A program made the translations under genes and the position numbers. This document shows, piece by piece, positions 11,379 through 23,653 of a stretch of 64,000 nt of DNA. The stretch spans positions 372,001-436,000 of the forward strand of contig NBAY01000015.1 of the NCBI GenBank assembly GCA_002794775.1. The letters run 5' to 3'. The notes beneath the pieces were generated by a model. That model did not search any database. It was not told the origin of the DNA and worked only from the letters and a program-made list of their open reading frames with translations. The stretch comes from Porodaedalea pini (lineage: Eukaryota > Basidiomycota > Agaricomycetes > Hymenochaetales > Hymenochaetaceae). Within the stretch, counting starts at the first letter, position 1; each line of letters begins with the position of its first letter.

Positions 11379-12082
11379 CTATTTCAGCTCGACTTTCATC
11401 ACATTAGAGGCGAGCTCTTCCCAACAGTGTCTCTTATTCCCCAGAACACAGACTGTGACCTTCTTTGGGCCCCCATCTCTCTGTCAGGGCAGACCTGCTA
11501 CTTCCAGAATCCTGCCGACATGCACATCCAGAAACTTGGTCTGTGCTACAAGTTCTCCTTTTTTTGTGGGTATACGAGAACATAAGTCCGAAACTAGTAA
11601 CAGTGATGATGAAAATCCGTGGCCCGTGTCGACGTTAACATTGACACAACACCCACTGTGTGATGTCAAGCAATTCGTATGGTGGTCAAAGGGGTCGGTG
11701 ATGACGAGAACTCCAGATCTATCCCTTGGCAAGACTTTCACATGAACCTTGTAATTAGAAAATAACGCCCATATAGCGGGTGAAAGAATCCACATTCCAG
11801 GTCCAGAAAAGTCTACGAACTCATCAGCAAAGCCTAGATTACAAGTACATAACACATACCAGATAAAGGTACCAATTCAGCTGACTGGGATAATTCATCG
11901 GGCGTTAAGGCCCATTCATCGCCAGTTGATGAAGTCAACGCATGCGGTGGAGTGGAGGGACATGATATAAAGGAGGTCATACGCATGTCCTTAAACCTGT
12001 CCGCTGTAGCGCTCGATTCACGCTTAGGTGCCAGCCATCCCAGCATACCACCCGCTTTATTTATTATTATATACAGATACAA
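11379..12082 (-). pseudogene. 3' part of an Spt5-like gene, separated from its 5' part
   Basis: Minus-strand exons reading WALTPDELSQSAELVPL, a short intron, then ADEFVDFSGPGMWILSP, a stretch ending DVHVGRILEVAGLP, an in-frame TGA, and continued coding to the stop at 11379-11381 (NVMKVELK). The order and character fit the C-terminal part of the agaricomycete Spt5-like (NGN/KOW) proteins whose 5' part lies at 14,522-16,650 on the same strand. The TGA could have arisen from CGA. The C-terminal assignment rests on position and general resemblance, so it is weaker than that of the 5' part. Confidence 0.45.
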
Positions 12083-12818
12083 ACCCCATAAACACAGTCA
12101 AGCACCTCGTTTCATCACTGACTATCTTACACTTCGCATTTCACATGCTCAAATGGTCACACTCGGCCATTCGAGCATCAATATACCTTCGAATCTTTCA
12201 TATGATGCAGTAGTAACCTCATAAATATGTTCAAATACTTTCATACACCCATTCGAACACTCATACCACTTCCTAGTCACACTCGAACGCTTTGTTTCCT
12301 TTATATTCATTCCATATCCCACTATATGCACGCTCGAGCACTCTTTCCACTTCGTATCCACTCATTCAAACGCTTATAGCACAGCCGCATTACGTGGTTG
12401 GGCTCAGGGAACGCATTAGGTTCCACCATGGGTCGCTCGAACGGTTCCTGGGCCGTCGACGTTGAATGTATCACGCTCGAACGACCGGATTCCATCATTC
12501 GCCGTGTTCTCCATGGGGCTCGAGCATTATTTATCATTGTCTATCACTTCCAGGGGTGCATTCGTCGCCATCACGCCCCAGGAACATTTGAGGACGTTCA
12601 AATGGAGTTGTTGGAAGCACACATGATAAATTTCTTGGGTTTCATTGGTCTTTTTATTGATGTCGAACCATTATTCCCCTTTGAGTTTGTGACTCATCAT
12701 GTTCTCGAGTCATTCCATCCCTAACATATGACTATTCTGACTCGAATACACACCGCACGCACTCCCTTACCTCCGTATGTACGTTCGACGTTGGTACCGA
12801 GCTCGTTTCGCCTAGAGT

Positions 12819-12830
12819 ATAAATAGTGCA
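12819..12830 (+). promoter_or_regulatory. TATA-like element inside the 2.4-kb insertion
   Basis: AGTATAAATAGTG followed by a pyrimidine-rich stretch, the arrangement of a pol II core promoter. No downstream ORF is convincing, so it may be the promoter of a non-coding element. Confidence 0.35.
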
Positions 12831-13363
12831 CACCTTTTGTACTCATTCGGTAGAGGGAATACACCCCCAGTTCACCGCACAGTACACTTTTCGAGTCTCA
12901 TAAGTCATTCCCATCTTCAGTTCATCTCTGCTCTGCCTTAGCGAGCTTCGCCAACTGCTCGAATAGCGCGTTCGGTTCACCACATATGCTCGAAACCAAT
13001 ATTCCAAAACTCCGAGCACCCGACAAACCCAACAGGGTATTATACCTGCATACTTCCGTCACCCCACACGTTCGCCGCCTACTAAGAAGTCACTCGATCG
13101 CATCGGGATACGCTCGAACACCTTCAAGTGCGTTCGAACGCTCGACGAACACCATCCAGGGGTTCGAACCGTCCAAAACAGACTGACATGGCCCTGCACC
13201 TTCCTCAACTTCAGACTTCAATCACTATAGTTATAGGGTCTGCGTTGAGAGCTCGATTCTGTCAGGATCGAGCACTTTGGCAAAGTTTCTGAACCAGAAG
13301 AGCCATTGTCTCGACCGTTCGGTCACTCCGTTTCTATTTGGTCGTCCCTCCTCAACTATCGAG

Positions 13364-13427
13364 TCACCGCAGTCTTTCTTGGGAAGAATATAGATTCACC
13401 GCAGTCTTTCTTGGGAAGAATATAGAT
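13364..13427. repeat. tandem repeat, two perfect 32-bp copies
   Basis: The unit starting TCACCGCAGTCTTTCTTGGG occurs at 13,364 and 13,396, and a third copy begins at 13,428 but is lost after six bases. Confidence 0.85.
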
Positions 13428-14521
13428 TCACCCTTGAATCGACCGTACGGTCTACAAAAGAGTCTGCATCGCTGTGGAGATCCCAATGCCGCTGGCCTCG
13501 GAATCGGCTCTATTAGGTTCAACTCGACTCAGGACAGTCTTACAAGTATCCCGATGCATTTCAGGACAGTTTCAGTGTTTGGCAGTATTAACTCGACGCA
13601 TACAGCTTGGTTCTGCACCAGTGAGCCACCGAAGTCTGTTTTGGGTCACGTCTGGTATTGTTCCGAGCCTCCCGAAGCTTAATTACTCATGTTCTCAAGT
13701 TACGGCTCCGAGTTCCGGCTATTTGGTGTTGTTTGGCTAGAGCCTCCGGTCTGTCTTTGTGTCCTTTGTACGCCGCTCAGAGGCTCAACCCTCTGTTGGT
13801 TATTTAAACACTCATGTAAATGTCTCAAAAATACAAGTTTAGTTCCCCCGAGTCAGTCCCAGTCTTTAGTTCTCGTCTCCGTCGCCGTTCAGTGTCGTTC
13901 CGTCCGTTCCGTCCGTTCCGTCTCAAGTCCCGTTTTCGGCCAAATCTTGCTTTCGCTATATCGCCCTCAGTTCTTATCCGTTTCCCGAGCTCTCTTCAGA
14001 TTCTTGATCTCGTCGAAAATCGCTTTCGAACACTGTCTTTTCTTGCACGATTCCGAGCCCACATCGTAGAGCTACGAAAATAGCTTTTGGTTCCGGGAGT
14101 TCCGTGCGTTCCGCCAGCCGCAACCAGTGCAACTGCCATATCTCCGTCAATTCTGCACCGCATCTCGAGATCTTTTCAGATTCAGAATCGTCTCGACGAA
14201 TCGTTTCGATTACTGTCTTCACTGGCAAGTTTCCGAGCCCGGGTTGTCAAGATCGTAGTCGCTCTTTGTTCTCCGACCACATTTAGGCACGTTTTGCCGG
14301 TCGTCCTTTGTACTCGCGTCCTCAAGTCGACACCTAGCCCCGAGTATTCCCCTACACTTCCCTACACTTCCTGACACTATCCCCTCCATCAGACACGTTA
14401 GAGTGAACCCCCAGTGGCCGAACTCAACCAGGTCCGAGTCTGCCAGTAGACCGTACCGTCACCTTTCATCGCGATACCGCGTACTCAAGTCTTTCTGCGT
14501 CCGTCAAGGGATACAAATGAT

Positions 14522-16650
14522 CTAAACAGCAGATCTCATCGCTACATTCAGTGCCGCAGAATTAGCGGTAAATTGAGTTGATAAGCACGCAAGGATGCAC
14601 ATTGAGATCAGGCTTCTAAGGGCGAATGTATCGACAGTGTTTTTTGTGCCATAGGACACCTGCACTGTCTTGTTCGTCCTGTTGACGTTCATAACATATC
14701 CATGGAATCCCTTGGCGAACTTCACTTTACCCTCCTGGCCCCAAATAAGCACAAGCTTGCCTATATATGGATTGCATGCCTCTCATTCATATGCATACAG
14801 GTCCCTTATCTTGTTCTTCACCGTGTCATCGCACGAACATTCCTCAACTGAGTGCAAAGGCAGTTCGAGCTTAGCAGAGAAGTGATCAGCTTCACAATTG
14901 TGGCGCAATTATAAGACATACTGTTTGTATTATGCATTCGAACACACGCACTTGCACGACTTCCAATTTGACCTCTAAAACGAACCCTCTGTGGCCTTTG
15001 AACTGTCCATCCTTCAGCATGACACTAGCACCATACATTAAAGGTCGAATCCCGGCTTTGCATAGAAGTCCACTGTTAGCGACATCCATAGTTTTGACCC
15101 AACTTGATCTAATCTTCAGCTAGTGTTTAAAAAATGAATCCTATCAAAAAAATAAACCACAAATAATATAGATAATGCATACTAGATCCTCGTGTTCGCT
15201 TAGAAACAATGGTATTATTTTTTTTTTCGATTGCCACAATGAAACCTGACTTTCCCGAACATGGACCGGCTTTCACAGCGACGTTATCACCAATATTGAA
15301 GAGTCGACAAATAGCTTTCTGAGATACAGTGACATCCTGCAATACAGGCTCCAAATCCTGAAGATCCTGCACTTTTCCACAAGAAGTCAAAAACTCAAGC
15401 CCAGCGTTGTTGATCTCCTCGTCTGACATCCCAACCAAAATACTGTCTATGCGACAGACATGACCAAGAACAACAGACTTGTCATTAAGGGATGTGACCA
15501 TGCCAGCCATCATCTGGAATGGACCAGAAACTATTACCATGCTATCCCCATGTCGAACGTAGAATTCTACATCTTCAAGATTGCCAAGATCTGTATGAGA
15601 GAAAAGAAAAATATCGTGCAAAGTTGGGGAGGCTTGTCGTACGGAATGCAAGCTGGGTACAGTAAGAATTTGCAAGTTGTCCACATAGTCTGCCTTGCAA
15701 AATTTGAAGTGGTTGTTGGAGACGATGTGAAGTTTTTTTTTTTCCTGTGGAAATTGAGCAGCTAGATGTTCCGCAGTTACAAGAGCGCATTCCGCATGCT
15801 TTGACTGAACTCCTCCCTTTGTATGTATGTGCGGAATGATGGCTAGCTTCAGTGCGTCACCCTCCAACACTTTGCACATGATGGCAAGGTTGCCACAGTA
15901 TGTTCCTCGACGAATCAACACCCAGTTCCCAACATTGTATTTACTAGAATGCAGTCCGTCCCAACAATCGAATACAGAATTAACGTCAGCAAATGGAACA
16001 AAAGAAAGATAATGATTTGGCAACATAATGCCATGAGCAAGATATGAGTTGAAAATAATCTTTGCATTTGGAGCCCAGAAGTATATTCGGCCAGGAAGAG
16101 CCATCACAGCGAAAGCCAAGCACTGGTCTGGAAGCCAAACCTGAGCAAAAGCAGCCACTCTCATTTCCTTCCTGGGCTTTCAAATGAGATCAGCATTAGA
16201 TTGCAAAGCAACAAAGAATATAATACATACAGCAATGCGAAGCATCATTAGGTTGTACTTCAAATCATCGATTCCCATTTCTGGAGGGAAATGGCTGGTC
16301 CTTGGAATGGATCGAAGAACTGGGTGGCTCTCCTTGGAAAGACCATACGGGCAGGACCAGTGCGTGCACACTTCCTGAACCTCTCTGCAATACCCTCAAG
16401 ATCTTCCGTAGCACCTGAATCCAGCATAATACGAGATGAAGAAGCATGGTTAGTACTTGCAGGCAGATGAACATTGTCGTCAATGAAATCTAAATCTGTT
16501 CGATCATACATTTAGGCTTGGAAACATACAATCGACGGAGATACGTACCTTCTTCGTCATCACCAAATAAACTATCTTCATCATCGAAGACTTGCGCCTC
16601 ATTGTCAAGAAACATGGCAACTTGAGCATGAATGGTATCATCCTCCATCT
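14522..16650 (-). pseudogene. Spt5-like gene, NGN and KOW domains (5' part)
   Basis: Spt5 is the conserved transcription elongation factor that binds RNA polymerase; basidiomycetes also carry diverged multi-copy relatives. The N-terminus is acidic (MEDDTIHAQVAMFLDNEAQ at 16,650, then LFGDDEE and, after an intron, LDFIDDNVHL). An NGN-like stretch follows at about 16,150-16,000 (AVMALPGRIYFWAP), then KOW-type motifs: GNWVLIRRGTYCGNLA, GDSMVIVSGPFQMMAG, GDNVAVKAGPCSGKSGFIV, ASVMLKDGQFKGHRGFV (about 15,000) and GFHGYVMNV (about 14,700). Introns are short. The segment itself shows no certain stop, but the gene is separated from its likely 3' end by 2.4 kb and is unlikely to be functional. It is cargo of the KDZ element. 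Assignment to the Spt5-like family is firm; a role in transcription is inference. Confidence 0.7.
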
Positions 16651-18950
16651 GTCATATTTATTTTCTCAATACACTGCTCCACTTTCTTTTCATTCAGCGC
16701 CATACCTTCTCAGAGATTTCTTAGGTAACTTGGTATCTTGCATGCAGATTTGCTTCTCTAAGGTAAAACAACTAAACTACACAAGTCCTACCTACTACAA
16801 CTAGCTACAAGTCTGACAGAATGAAGAAGAGCAGAAAAGATGTATGATCTGCTTGACGATCTCGCTCAAGAATGATATGGTGAATGCGTAGAACTTGTAG
16901 ATTCTGAGCTCGAAGGTTTCGAAATCTGAAAAAAACCAAAACCAAAAGACAAGTCATTTCGTATGTAGAAGCAGCTTACCGCTCACTGTGCCTGCTGTGC
17001 ATGGCTACATTGAGCTGTGGAATGAACATAAGTCAGTGTATGCAAGGGCACAATGCTGATGAGGGTGTACTCACTTAGACTAGCGAAGAAACCCGCTCTT
17101 GTCTATGTGCAGGGGAATGAGCGAGGCAGTCACACGAGGACAATAGCAGGGCATGGCTTGAGTGGGGATGAAGAAGACGGTGGGACAATAAGCTGCACAG
17201 CAAGCGGCTGCAGTGATCGTGATGGAGGCTGAGCTGAAAGGCATGCCCTGGTGTTCACCGAGCGCTTTTGTTCGCACTGATTGTGGGAACAGCTTTCCTT
17301 TGAAATTAAACTACTGTTACACACTTCACATTTGTAAGCTACACTGTCAAGGTAAGATGTTCTCACAATTGACACGAACAAAAGCGCTCAGAGATCACTG
17401 GTAACACCTTTCAGCTTTGCCTCCACCATCTCCATAGTGGCCGCATGACACTTGGGCTGCCATCGTCACTGCCCTGAATGTGCTGCATGAAAGCAACAAA
17501 GCCTGCTGCGAGATTAGCAAACTGGGAATGGCCTCATAGAACAAAGCCATCAAGCGCTTACAATTCAGGTTGGCTTAGAGGCATGGCTTGGCCGGTAAGT
17601 TGTACAGCATACCCTAGATCTTTATTGTGTGTTCAACAGTTCATGGCCCGATCAGAATGTGAACTCAATACTGTACATCAAAATCACCTACTGCGTTCTA
17701 ATGGGAAAAAAAGCTAGCCAATGATTGTTATCCTGTCGGTCTGACCTTTTCTTTTTGTTCTTATTACCCGTGCATTTTGCCATCGACATGTCCTGTGTAG
17801 CCCTTGTGTAGAACGTAGTCTATTCTGGCAAGCGCCCCAAAAACTTTGAATAGAAAAGTTCTACATTTTGTGTGAACCGAGCTGAGGATGACGATAAAAC
17901 ATATATAGTAATGTTTTGTTGCTCTTGTCCTGACAAACAATAGGTCATGCAGGCATGGACTGGCAGGAGATGTGAGCAAAAAGTCAGTGGGTTCCTTCTG
18001 TTCTCTTATTTATATGCTTGTTTAACACATTTTTTACCTATGCTCTCCAAACTCCACGATTTCAACTACACGAGACAATCAGTTATGCCGACGTACGAAA
18101 TACCCTGGTTCATTGAGCGCATTGTGCAATGCCAACTTCCTATGCACTTGATGTTCGAGATTGCAGATGGTTTTCACTGCATACACGGATGAACCCATAT
18201 TGTTAGAAAGAACTATGGTCAGAAACACCCTAATGAGGTTGGTCAGGCGAAATTATATGTGAGTTCAAAATTTGTAACATAAATTTGATTATAATCTTAT
18301 GGACATGCTAAGTGCTTCATACCAAGTGATACACACGAATGGGTCAGACATACAAGGCCATGCCATCTTCATAACATGGTTGTCGCTTTGATGGACTTTG
18401 GGCTTAGGGAGTTGTGTACTGAAGGTATAGTAATGGAAAGCGAGCTGGATTATGAGGACAACCCAGTGGAGGGATTGCTTAATTTCTTCAAGATAGAACC
18501 TGAGTACTTTGTTCATATGAACTGGGACTAAGCAATGAACATGTAATAACTAAGTGATGAAATGCAATGCATGGCCAGAAATGATGAGCTGAGAACAAAA
18601 TTGATGAGGCTAGCGAGGCCTTGTGTGCACTCATCGAACAATAACTGTCTTGTGAGGTATGTGGTCTACATAGATATAAAATCTAGATCACTCAGTATTT
18701 TTTTTCTAGTATTCTCAATCCTAGCTATGCAGATCTATCCTACTGCAAAACTTGCGCCTCACAATTCAGATGTTTGAGTCACTCGAATTCTGCAATCTCA
18801 TCTTCCTCCTCGAACAGAGATCGGCCGAGCATTTGTGATGATGGTCTCTGAGTGTCATAAACTTGGTTGCGACTGACATCACGAGATTTGTCTCTGTCTC
18901 AGAGAAGTGGAAAGACAGAATGTAGGTCTGTTGTTTCTGCAAGTACGTCT
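16651..18950. other. unassigned region with coding-like fragments
   Basis: No gene recognised. Short coding-like plus-strand pieces occur at 17,947-18,192 (containing ERIVQCQLPMHLMFEIADG) and near 18,370-18,530 (containing ELDYEDNPVEGLLNFFKIEP), broken by stops. They may be decayed cargo. I looked for TET/JBP dioxygenase signatures here, because such genes accompany KDZ elements in some fungi, and saw none. Confidence 0.3.
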
Positions 18951-19139
18951 CTTCATTGCCATCCTGCTTTATTTGCTCACCAAAGTATTCAGTGCAAGGC
19001 AAACAAGTATTTTCATCAGAAACCACTCAAGGGCGTGCAAATGAACGATGTGATGAGGGCTGCCTGCATTCACAAAATATTAGAATTGGAACCTCCTGTG
19101 ATCATTGGGAAAGCCACTTGAAGTGCAAACAAGAAGCTT

Positions 19140-19790
19140 TTGAAGGAACTTGTCCCCTATGGCTATCGAAAAAAGAATGTGAAGAAATTGGCTGAGCAAG
19201 TGGTGCGAAGCTTCAACAGCAAGTCCGATTCTGACTCTGACTCTGACTTTCACAAGAGTCCCGCCCTGGCTGGTGGACTATCGAAGTCTTCCCCTGCCAG
19301 CAAGACATCAAAGATGACATTCTCTTCAGACCACATCTCGAAATCATCTCTGATTCGCAAGGTGTCCGTTAGGTCTATGATCACTCCGATTGCACTGTCT
19401 ATGGCGCCAGTGACAAGTCTGCCAGCCACAGGCGAGGTACTTAAGAAGCTGCTCGATAGTATGACACCAAAGACACCAAAGAGGACAGTGATACGTGTGA
19501 AGGGAAACTCGAGACCCAGCTTTTCATCGCTTTCAGCAACTGGCAGTTCTTCTCTGCCGAGCCCACAAACTTTCATGTGTGAGATCAAGGCTTCATTCAA
19601 GACCACACCATGGATGAAGGCCTCCAGATTGACTTCAAACGAAGCGGGTCCATCGAAGGAGCTGGATATTATTGAGATCAGCTCATCAGATGAGGATGAC
19701 GGATACTTGTCTAGCCCACTTGCTCAAAAACAGCCTCGTACTACATCCATGGACAAGGACATGAGCAAGAAGAACGCCAAGAAGGCATGA
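19140..19790 (+). CDS. serine-rich protein of unknown function, cargo
   Basis: Uninterrupted 216-codon reading frame with strong low-complexity bias: a KSDSDSDSDFHKS stretch, many Ser/Thr/Pro and Lys, an acidic IIEISSSDEDDGYLSS segment near the end and a basic tail (KKNAKKA). The composition suggests a disordered nuclear protein. The SSSDEDD context resembles a SUMO-interacting or CK2-type motif, but that is only resemblance. An upstream exon may exist (18,867-19,121 is coding-like). It precedes the gene at 20,349-22,816 on the same strand and could belong to the same transcript. Confidence 0.4.
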   Translation: MKELVPYGYRKKNVKKLAEQVVRSFNSKSDSDSDSDFHKSPALAGGLSKSSPASKTSKMTFSSDHISKSSLIRKVSVRSMITPIALSMAPVTSLPATGEVLKKLLDSMTPKTPKRTVIRVKGNSRPSFSSLSATGSSSLPSPQTFMCEIKASFKTTPWMKASRLTSNEAGPSKELDIIEISSSDEDDGYLSSPLAQKQPRTTSMDKDMSKKNAKKA

Positions 19791-20201
19791 TACAGGAATT
19801 AGAATATCTGTAGTATACATATGCAAACAGTTTGTGCAGCGCCTGGTGCGCTTCTTTTGCTTGAAATAAACACATATGCTCATGAAAACACTTTATCACC
19901 CTAGGTATCGTATCATTGGACATGACATCTAAGATTGTCAAGAGGCACCACCCATGTGCTTAGGCCCCATCAGTGCTTGGACCGAAGAAAGCCACTCGTA
20001 CGAAACAAAGCCGATATCATAAGGCATACAAAGCACCATTCTTGTGTTTGGGCCATAAAATTGTGGTCAACGATGTGGTTTCCACTTTAGCAATGCGCTT
20101 CACAAGTAAGCGACCTTATATACTGCATCTTGCCTTGGCTGACTACCTCATCTTCCTACTTTCCTATCCTTACTAGGTCTCTCAATATGTCCTCAAAAGC
20201 A

Positions 20202-22816
20202 AAGCTCAAACAGACTACACTTCCTATTCACGCAGTACCGAAGTCAATGGACATGAACATGCTGAATGAAATGGGAGATTCCTCTGATGTACAGGTACTA
20301 TCAACCATGGAATCACATGTGGAATTCAGAAAGAAGAAAGGAAAATGAGTGAAGTTTACTGAGGAACAGATGGCGTGGCTGAATGAGAATGTTCCACTTT
20401 TCTATAATCTCCTGCATCATAAGGCACATGACCTGGCCATACTGTCATTCAAGGCATCACTCACAGAAGAGTATGTAAAAAAATTTGATTTCTCAAAGAA
20501 TGAACTTACAGCCTTTTTCATAAGTCCTGTGACACGTGCATGTCATGTGAAACGAGCCGCATCAGAGCCAGAATGTCAAAAAATTAGAATGAATGCCTAT
20601 CTTCTCTGTAAATTCTGCACAGTACCTGCTCATTAAGTACTCAAAAAAAAGGCATGGTTCTCAGGAGCAGAAATATGTAGAATAGGGAGCAATACATTGA
20701 CTGTGTAGGCTGGTGGAGATCAAACAAGTGCAGCTGGTCTGTTCTCTCACACATTTCCACTGAGATTCAAAAATTATGGCTCCTCTACATCTATCTATAA
20801 AATTCTTTCCTGTGTCTGTAAATTAAGTATATGACTATACCAACATCTCCTGCAAGTTTGAAGCCAATCCATTCAGTATTCATGGTACAGCAGCAAGATT
20901 TGTGTTCTACTCTGCAAGACCTGTTATGAGAAAAGGAGGGTAGAAAGAGCTTGAAGTGGAACACAAATCTTGCTGCTGCACCATGAATACTGAATGGATT
21001 GGCTTCAAACTTGCAGGAGATGTTGGTATAGTCATATACTTAATTTACAGACACAGGAAAGAATTTTATAGGTAGATGTAGAGGAGCCATAATTTTTGAA
21101 TCTCAGTGGAAATGTGTGAGAGAACAGACCAGCTGCACTTGTTTGATCTCCACCAGCCTACACAGTCAATGTATTGCTCCATATTTTACATATTTATTCT
21201 CCTGAGAACCGTGCCTTTTTTTTGAGTACTTAATGAGCACGTATTGTGCAGAATTTACAGAGAAAATAGGCATTCATTCTAATTTTTCGACACTTTGGCT
21301 CTGATGCGGCTTGTTTCACGTGACATGCATGTGTCGCAGGACTTATGAAAATGGCTGTAACTTCCATAGAGAGGTGCACTATTTCATTCTGAAGTTTTTA
21401 TTTCATAAACAATACTGATATATTTATAGAGAGCAATACATTACCTCTCGAATGAGAAATGCAAGGACTGTCCAGGCAAAGTCATCAAGAATGTGTCTGA
21501 GAAGGACTGTGACATGATCGCAAACTTCTTCAAAAAGGAGTGTTCTGTTACTGGCAGAGCATTGTTCATTCGCGAGCACAAAGATCTCATCAAAGAGCAC
21601 ACCGCGGAACTGGTATCATCATGCAAACAAGGGAAAAAGAACAATCGGGGACTGTCGTCCATCATTCAAAAAGAGGTATACAATGCGCTATCTCAGACAG
21701 AGAAGGATGAATATGAGAGACGGGCTTCTGTGGAGAATGCTAGGATTGCAGGTGAAGATAGTATAGATGATAACACCATAGAAGAGTATGTTGCTTTTCA
21801 TATTCATTTTGCACATCTGAACTGACGCAAACTCATTTAGGAATCAGAACAAGGCTCCTGATGTATTGCAATGTCTCATGACTGGGTTATGCGGCCGTAA
21901 CAGTAGCTGGTCTGTGGGAGATGCCATTTTTCACATACAGTATGCGTTCCACTCTCTGAGTGGTGAGATTATTGTGGATAGGTGCGCTAGACCTTATACT
22001 GGTTCTGTGATTGCATTCACTTATATGATCAACAGTCTTCATACAAATTTTGAAGGGAATTTGTTCTACAATAGTAAATACTATAAGAGAGGGAAAATAT
22101 TGAAAGCCTGGAAGTCATTTGCAAAGGAGGCATTTGGAGAAAGTGAGTAACAATTTGTACAAGTTCGTCTCCCTTGCTTACTGATCACCTTCATTACTAC
22201 TTCGCAGTGAAGGAACAGCTCGATTTTCAGAATAATCATGTGGCCCTGAATAGCAAGACTGATGGTGATTCATCTATGGCTGGTTCTGATGTTATCAACA
22301 ATGAACCTATCCCTCTACGTGTGGCATGCACGGAAAGACGAACACCAACTATTCTTTTAGAGGATGAGATGTCATGCAGCGTGACACCAGTCGTACCAAA
22401 CACATGCTCTTCGCAGGTCCCGACTTTGAGCCTCGACAATACAAGTGCCATAGATGGCAATTATTCCAATTCATCACCACAAGGCACACCTCAGCACTGG
22501 ACTCAATGTATGAGCTCAGTTCTGGAACACGCAGCAAGGCCTAGCAACAACAATCTTAATACTATAGATACCGAGGACCTGGCAGGCCCAGTTTCTTCTC
22601 CAGTCACTATGGAACCTCCCAAGCCCATCACCGACAATGATGATGCAGCTCATGAAGTTGAACACAACAACAAGACTGTCAAGAAGTCAAAGAAGCAGCA
22701 AGCAGGGACTGGAGCTACCACCTCTAAGCAGTCCACTGAAAGAGCATTGAAGAAGCCCCACATGGAAGAGGCTTTGATGACCACTGCTCAGCGGAAGAGC
22801 ACTTGCAACATTATTA
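20202..22816 (+). pseudogene. multi-exon gene of an unrecognised agaricomycete family, broken by two MITEs
   Basis: Exonic pieces: 20,349-20,508 (FTEEQMAWLNENVPLFYNL), 21,442-21,790 (SNEKCKDCPGKVIKNVSEKD to DEYERRASVENA), 21,850-22,150 (FHIQYAFHSLSGEI) and 22,200-22,816 (a long polar tail). Further plus-strand coding lies at 20,187-20,346. The TEEQ...WLNE start and the SQTEKDEYERRA segment are typical of large, poorly described gene families in agaricomycetes; I cannot name a function. MITE 1 sits inside an exon or at its border after KNEL, and MITE 2 replaces the 3' end after RKSTCNII. The reading frames run on into the MITEs, so any protein made would be truncated or chimeric. Confidence 0.5.
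20509..21357. mobile_element. foldback MITE 1 (Tc1/mariner-like, TA target)
   Basis: An 849-bp element that is almost wholly palindromic: two arms of about 400 bp around a short centre near 20,930. It starts CAGCCTTTTTCATAAGTCCTG and ends with the inverted form, flanked by TA at 20,507-20,508 and 21,358-21,359. The ends match those of the 9.4-kb composite at 23.7-33.1 kb, so it is a non-autonomous relative. No coding capacity. Confidence 0.85.
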
Positions 22817-23653
22817 CAGCCATTTTCATAAGTCCTGCGACATGGGCATGTCATGTGAAGTGAGCCGCGGCTGAGCCAAAATGTCGAAAAATTAGAATGA
22901 ATGCCTATTTTCTCTGTGAATTCTGCACAGTACCTGCTCATTAAGTACTCAAAAAAAAGGCATGGTTCTCAGGAGCAGAAATATGTAGAATAGGGAGCAA
23001 TACATTGACTGTGTAGGCTGGTGGAGATCAAACAAGTGCAGCTGGTCTGTTCTCTCACCCATTTCCACTGAGATTCAAAAATTATGGCTCCCCTACATCT
23101 ACCTATAAAATTATTTCCTGTGTCTGTAAATTAAGTATATGACTATACCAACATCTCCTGCAAGTTTGAAGCCAATCCATTCAGTATTCATGGTACAGCA
23201 GCAAGATTTGTGTTCTACTCTGCAAGACCTGTTGTGAGAAAAGGAGGGTAGAAAGAGCTTGAAGTGGAACACAAATCTTGCTGCTGCACCATGAATACTG
23301 AATGGATTGGCTTCAAACTTGCAGGAGATGTTGGTATAGTCATATACTTAATTTACAGTCATGGGAAAGAATTTTATAGGTAGATGTAGGGAGCCATAAT
23401 TTTTGAATCTCAGTGGAAATGGGTGAGAGAACAGACCAGCTGCACTTGTTTGATCTCCACCTGATTACACGGTCAATGTATTGCTCCCTATTCTACATAT
23501 TTCTGCTCCTGAGAACCATGCATATTTTTTTGAGTACTTAATGAGCAGGTACTGTGCAGAATTCACAGAGAAAATAGGCATTCATTCTAATTTTTTGACA
23601 TTTTGGCTCAGCTGCAGCTCACTTCACGTGACATGCACGTGTCTCAGGACTTA
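22817..23653. mobile_element. foldback MITE 2, truncated at its right end
   Basis: Same family as MITE 1 and highly similar to it, with TA at 22,815-22,816 on the left. The right arm ends at CAGGACTTA and runs directly into the left end of another family member (TA then CAGCCATTTTC at 23,654), so the last bases of its own terminal repeat are missing. Confidence 0.8.

Larger units (their letters stand above)
12083..14510. mobile_element. 2.4-kb insertion splitting the Spt5-like gene (type unknown)
   Basis: This segment separates the two halves of the Spt5-like gene and differs in texture: it is rich in TCGA, TTCGAAC and CTCGAAC words and has no convincing ORF. An 8-bp word GATACAAA occurs at 12,076-12,083 and again at 14,510-14,517, bracketing the segment as a target-site duplication would. 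It contains GTATAAATAG near 12,820, a 32-bp tandem repeat and CCGTTCCGT repeats. It could be a solo LTR or a non-autonomous element. I see no TG...CA LTR ends at those borders, so the class is open and the borders uncertain. Confidence 0.4.

Noticed and set aside
12083..14510. LTR retrotransposon or solo LTR
   Set aside because: No TG...CA ends at the borders, no primer-binding site or polypurine tract, and no gag or pol coding. Kept only as an insertion of unknown class.
16651..18950. Possible TET/JBP dioxygenase cargo of the KDZ element
   Set aside because: Looked for because TET/JBP genes accompany KDZ elements in some mushrooms. No HxD...H arrangement in a dioxygenase context was seen in this region or elsewhere in the window.
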